NCBI GenBank assembly: GCA_019352875.1
Contig: JAAAFW010000015.1
Span: 1,156,056 to 1,220,055, forward strand
DNA from: Pedobacter cryoconitis
GTDB lineage: Bacteria > Bacteroidota > Bacteroidia > Sphingobacteriales > Sphingobacteriaceae
Length of the DNA stretch: 64,000 nucleotides
Direction of reading: 5' to 3'
A model generated the notes under the pieces. That model did not search any database. It saw only the letters and a program-made list of their open reading frames with translations, and was not told the DNA's origin. Of the stretch, positions 61,572-64,000 are shown piece after piece (within the stretch, counting starts at the first letter, position 1; each line of letters starts with the position of its first letter). The position numbers were made by a program, and so were the translations under genes.

Positions 61572-61955
61572 ATGTCCTATAAACTTAAAAATAGCTTTAC
61601 CAGGCGGAGCGATGAAATCACGCAGAAATATTTTGATCTTTTAGATAAGCATTTAACTGATATTATTGAAGGCAGAGCTTTGGAAATGATGGAGTTAAAC
61701 CAAATTGCAAGTGAGCTATTTATATCCCACAAACATCTTTCTGATACTATCCAGGCGACTAAGGGACATCATCCTTGTTATTTTTATGATTTGAAGATTG
61801 TTGAACAAGCTAAAAATATGCTGCTCAACACTGATTATTCAATAGCCAAGATTGCAAGAACATTAACTTACGACCCGTCCAATTTCTCTAAATTTTTCAA
61901 GAAATTTTCAGGCGCTACACCAGGTGAGTTTAGAAAAAGCAGTATAAAAAAATAA
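61572..61955 (+). CDS. AraC-family DNA-binding protein, single domain
   Basis: This 127-residue protein is almost only an AraC DNA-binding domain: MELNQIASELFISHKHLSDT is the first helix-turn-helix and YSIAKIARTLTYDPSNFSKFFKKF the second, ending ATPGEFRK. The usual N-terminal ligand-binding domain is missing. It may regulate the SDR gene 94 bp downstream. Target sites are not identified. Confidence 0.9.
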   Translation: MSYKLKNSFTRRSDEITQKYFDLLDKHLTDIIEGRALEMMELNQIASELFISHKHLSDTIQATKGHHPCYFYDLKIVEQAKNMLLNTDYSIAKIARTLTYDPSNFSKFFKKFSGATPGEFRKSSIKK

Positions 61956-62009
61956 AATACACGGGAAAGGTTCCGAAAAGTTCACCATGATATAGTGTTT
62001 CCGGGAGTT

Positions 62010-62017
62010 TATTTTTG
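62010..62017 (+). promoter_or_regulatory. -7 box of the SDR gene
   Basis: TATTTTTG matches the consensus, 31 bp before the SDR ATG. It suggests a transcript separate from the AraC gene. Confidence 0.5.
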
Positions 62018-62048
62018 TTATAAACAACATCTATAAATAATAACGGTT

Positions 62049-62804
62049 ATGGAAAGAAATGATTTGAACGGAAAAGTGGTTTTAATTGCTGGAGGAGGTA
62101 AAAACCTTGGCGGTCTGTTAAGTAAAAACTTTGCGGCTAAGGGCGCAAAACTGGCTATCCACTATAATAGTGGGGGCTCAAAAATAGAAAGTGAAAGAAC
62201 ATTAACCGAGATAACGGCTTTGGGAGCAGAAGCATTTTTGTTTCAAGGTGATCTGACTAAGGTTGCAAACATAACCAGGTTCTTTGATGAGGCCGTTGCC
62301 AGGTATGGCGGTTTCGATATTGCTGTTAATACCGTAGGAATGGTTTTGAAAAAACCTTTTACGGAAACTACCGAAGAGGAATACGACGCTATGTTTGGAA
62401 TAAACTCTAAGTCAGCTTATTTCTTTTTACAGGAGGCTGGTAAACGAATAAATGATAACGGAAAAATCTGTACAATTGTTACCTCATTATTAGCTGCATA
62501 TACAGGTTTATATTCTACTTATGCTGGAGCAAAGGCACCGGTCGAACATTTTACGAGAGCAGCTTCTAAAGAATTTGGCGAAAGGGGAGTTTCGGTAACT
62601 GCAGTTGCTCCTGGTCCTATGGATACTCCTTTTTTTTATGGTCAGGAAACACCTGATGCGGTAGCTTATCATAAATCGGCATCGGCTCTGGGCGGATTAA
62701 CTGATATTAAAGACATTGCGCCTTTAGTTGAGTTTTTGGTGACCGATGGCTGGTGGATTACCGGACAAACTATTTTCGCTAACGGGGGCTATACTACAAG
62801 ATAA
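62049..62804 (+). CDS. Short-chain dehydrogenase/reductase
   Basis: This 251-residue classical SDR uses NAD(P)H to reduce carbonyls or oxidise alcohols. The cofactor loop is IAGGGKNLGGLLSK, a variant of TGxxxGIG. The catalytic residues are Ser in IVTSLLAAYT and Tyr/Lys in YSTYAGAKAPVEHF. It ends with TIFANGGYTTR. The substrate is unknown. An AraC-type gene upstream may control it. Confidence 0.92.
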   Translation: MERNDLNGKVVLIAGGGKNLGGLLSKNFAAKGAKLAIHYNSGGSKIESERTLTEITALGAEAFLFQGDLTKVANITRFFDEAVARYGGFDIAVNTVGMVLKKPFTETTEEEYDAMFGINSKSAYFFLQEAGKRINDNGKICTIVTSLLAAYTGLYSTYAGAKAPVEHFTRAASKEFGERGVSVTAVAPGPMDTPFFYGQETPDAVAYHKSASALGGLTDIKDIAPLVEFLVTDGWWITGQTIFANGGYTTR

Positions 62805-62805
62805 A

Positions 62806-62849
62806 ATCATAAAAAAGCTGGCGAATCAAGTAGCCAGCTTTTTTATGAT
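62806..62849. terminator. Intrinsic terminator of the SDR gene
   Basis: A perfect 17-bp stem (62806-62822 with 62833-62849), 10-nt loop, includes an A6 and a T6 run, so it works on both strands. Confidence 0.92.
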
Positions 62850-63121
62850 GTGCGAAAATGTATCGGCGTAAATAACTCATTTGTCGAGCTTATCGCTCTG
62901 GCTCAATCAACAGCGCTATACGCGATAATCTTCGATGTTTAGCTTGTATAATTTGGACTGTATCTGACTGCCAGATCCGGTTACGGAATACTTTTTAAAC
63001 TTTTTTTCATTTATTGCCCTGTTTTGAATAAAAAAATCAAAATAAACGTGTAGAGACAGTGGAGACTGTTTCAGTTATAAAAAATATTTTTCTAGCTTGC
63101 TTTCGAATTAAACGACGAAGC
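62850..63121. other. Non-coding region before the LacI-type gene
   Basis: No gene, tRNA or long repeat is seen. It should hold the promoter of the LacI-type gene, but no perfect -7 box was found. Confidence 0.5.
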
Positions 63122-64000
63122 ATGAAACCCCTTTCCATAAAGGATATTGCCAAAAAGGCTAATGTCTCTATTACAACCGTGTCATTTATCTTAAATGGCA
63201 AAGCTGAAAAGATGCGCATAAGCCAGGAGATGATTTTGAAAGTAGAAAAAATCATCCAGGAACTCGGTTTTAAACCTAACCAGGTCGCCCGCAGCTTACG
63301 AACAGGTACTACGAAAACTATCGGACTTATTGTTGAAGATATTTCCAATCCTTTTTTCGCCGCAATTGCAAGGCTGATTGAAGACAAAGCCTATAAGCAC
63401 GGGTATAAGATAATTTACTCCAGCACAGAGAATGATCTGGAAAAAGCAAAAGGACTCATCAGAATGTTTAAAACCAGGCAGGTAGACGGATATATTATTG
63501 TCCCGGTAACCGGACTGGAAGAAGAGATACAGGATTTACTCAACAACAATACACCTGTGGTTGTATTTGACAGAAGTCTGCCGGGGTTAAATGTTAATAG
63601 CGTATTAGTTGATTGCGCCGCTGGAACATATGCTGCAGTGGAATCTTTTATTAAACAAGGAAAGAAGAATATTGCATTCGTAACCGTAGATGTTGATGTA
63701 CAACAAATCAAAGACCGTTATTCAGGTTATATCAATGCACTAAAAGATAATGGAATCAAAGCCGTCAAAAAACTGCATCAGTTAATTCCCTTTAGTAGTA
63801 CACCCGAAGAAACGACCGAGCTTCTCAAAAATTTCTTTACTAAAAATGCGGAGATAGATGCTGTATTGTTCGCTACCAACTATTTGGCAGTTCGTGGTTT
63901 ATTTAGTTTTAAAGAATTGAATAAAACGCTTAACGGAGATTTTAAAGTGATTTCTTATGATGATCATGATATTTTTAAATTGCACAGTCCGGAGATCAGC
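63122..64000 (+). CDS. LacI-family transcriptional regulator, 3' end missing
   Basis: The frame is open from the ATG at 63122 to the window end, giving 293 residues, so the gene is truncated at its 3' end (the family is usually 330-350). The N-terminal LacI helix-turn-helix is clear: IKDIAKKANVSITTVSFILNG. The hinge VARSLRTGTTKTIGLIVEDI is followed by a periplasmic-binding-protein-like domain (from about 60) with ISNPFFAAIARLIE, DGYIIVPVTG and VVFDRSLPG. Such regulators usually control sugar use; the ligand and targets lie beyond the window. Confidence 0.93.
   Translation, partial: MKPLSIKDIAKKANVSITTVSFILNGKAEKMRISQEMILKVEKIIQELGFKPNQVARSLRTGTTKTIGLIVEDISNPFFAAIARLIEDKAYKHGYKIIYSSTENDLEKAKGLIRMFKTRQVDGYIIVPVTGLEEEIQDLLNNNTPVVVFDRSLPGLNVNSVLVDCAAGTYAAVESFIKQGKKNIAFVTVDVDVQQIKDRYSGYINALKDNGIKAVKKLHQLIPFSSTPEETTELLKNFFTKNAEIDAVLFATNYLAVRGLFSFKELNKTLNGDFKVISYDDHDIFKLHSPEIS

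Noticed and set aside
63037..63711. Two minus-strand frames opposite the LacI-type gene
   Set aside because: The plus strand encodes a clear LacI regulator across the whole stretch.
1..64000. CRISPR arrays, insertion sequences, prophage, tRNA or 16S/23S rRNA genes
   Set aside because: I looked at all gaps and saw none. The 11-bp repeats are contiguous and lack spacers, so they are not CRISPR.

Overview
The window looks like chromosomal DNA of a Bacteroidota bacterium, most likely a Sphingobacteriaceae member close to Pedobacter. Reasons: many promoters show the Bacteroidota -7 box (TAnnTTTG, sometimes with a TTTG-like -33 box); Shine-Dalgarno sequences are rare; there are DPP IV-type and other S9 peptidases, DUF4369/TlpA lipoproteins, a YidC with a large periplasmic domain, and a fused SpmA-SpmB protein; and base composition looks like the low 40s percent GC by eye. 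Coding density is high. I see no phage, insertion sequence, CRISPR array, tRNA or 16S/23S rRNA, so this is mostly a core-genome segment.

Layout. 1-9.5 kb: 3' part of an Hsp70-like gene, an OsmC-like protein, SpmAB, an S9 peptidase, yidC and pyrG. 9.5-13 kb: a gene-poor patch, then the minus-strand run trpS - deoxynucleoside kinase - kdsB - lipoprotein. 13.2-16.2 kb (+): plsC, gatC, an ABC ATPase, a cobalamin adenosyltransferase and two very small genes. 16.2-21.6 kb: ispD, queA, a MacB-type permease, a PAS/HisKA protein without a kinase domain, and an aminotransferase. 21.7-23.1 kb: CDF transporter and Nudix hydrolase. 23.1-28.8 kb: a tightly packed four-gene DNA repair operon (exonuclease, ATP-dependent ligase, Lhr-type helicase, metallophosphoesterase). 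29.1-39 kb: a minus-strand run of merR, an HhH/beta-barrel protein, comEC, an enoyl-CoA hydratase, a secreted protein, an LTA-synthase-like sulfatase and a DPP IV-like peptidase. 39.1-46.6 kb: alaS, a zinc-type P-ATPase with a Fur-family regulator, a His/Arg-rich secreted protein and gatB. 46.8-53.3 kb: TlpA-like lipoprotein, OmpR-family regulator, RluA, ClC channel, NtrC-type regulator and the RNase P RNA gene. 53.3-57.3 kb: cytochrome c, two SCO proteins around fabH, and a secreted superoxide dismutase. 57.3-64 kb: pyruvate oxidase-like enzyme, 2-hydroxyacid dehydrogenase, cbpA/cbpM, an AraC-type regulator, an SDR, and a LacI-family regulator cut by the window end.

How the genes may work together. 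The repair operon forms one translationally coupled unit. The HhH/barrel gene and comEC are 1 bp apart and suggest a DNA-uptake pair. The Fur-family gene and P-type ATPase form a metal-efflux module. The SCO proteins and cytochrome c point to copper delivery to a terminal oxidase.

The most unusual signals are regulatory: a four-unit 11-bp direct-repeat array (TTAACN-N5) upstream of the OmpR-family gene; a different five-unit 11-bp array upstream of the repair operon; and three genes whose start codon lies in or next to a perfect hairpin (33.2, 38.65 and 56.6 kb). I found no clear novel defence or mobile system.
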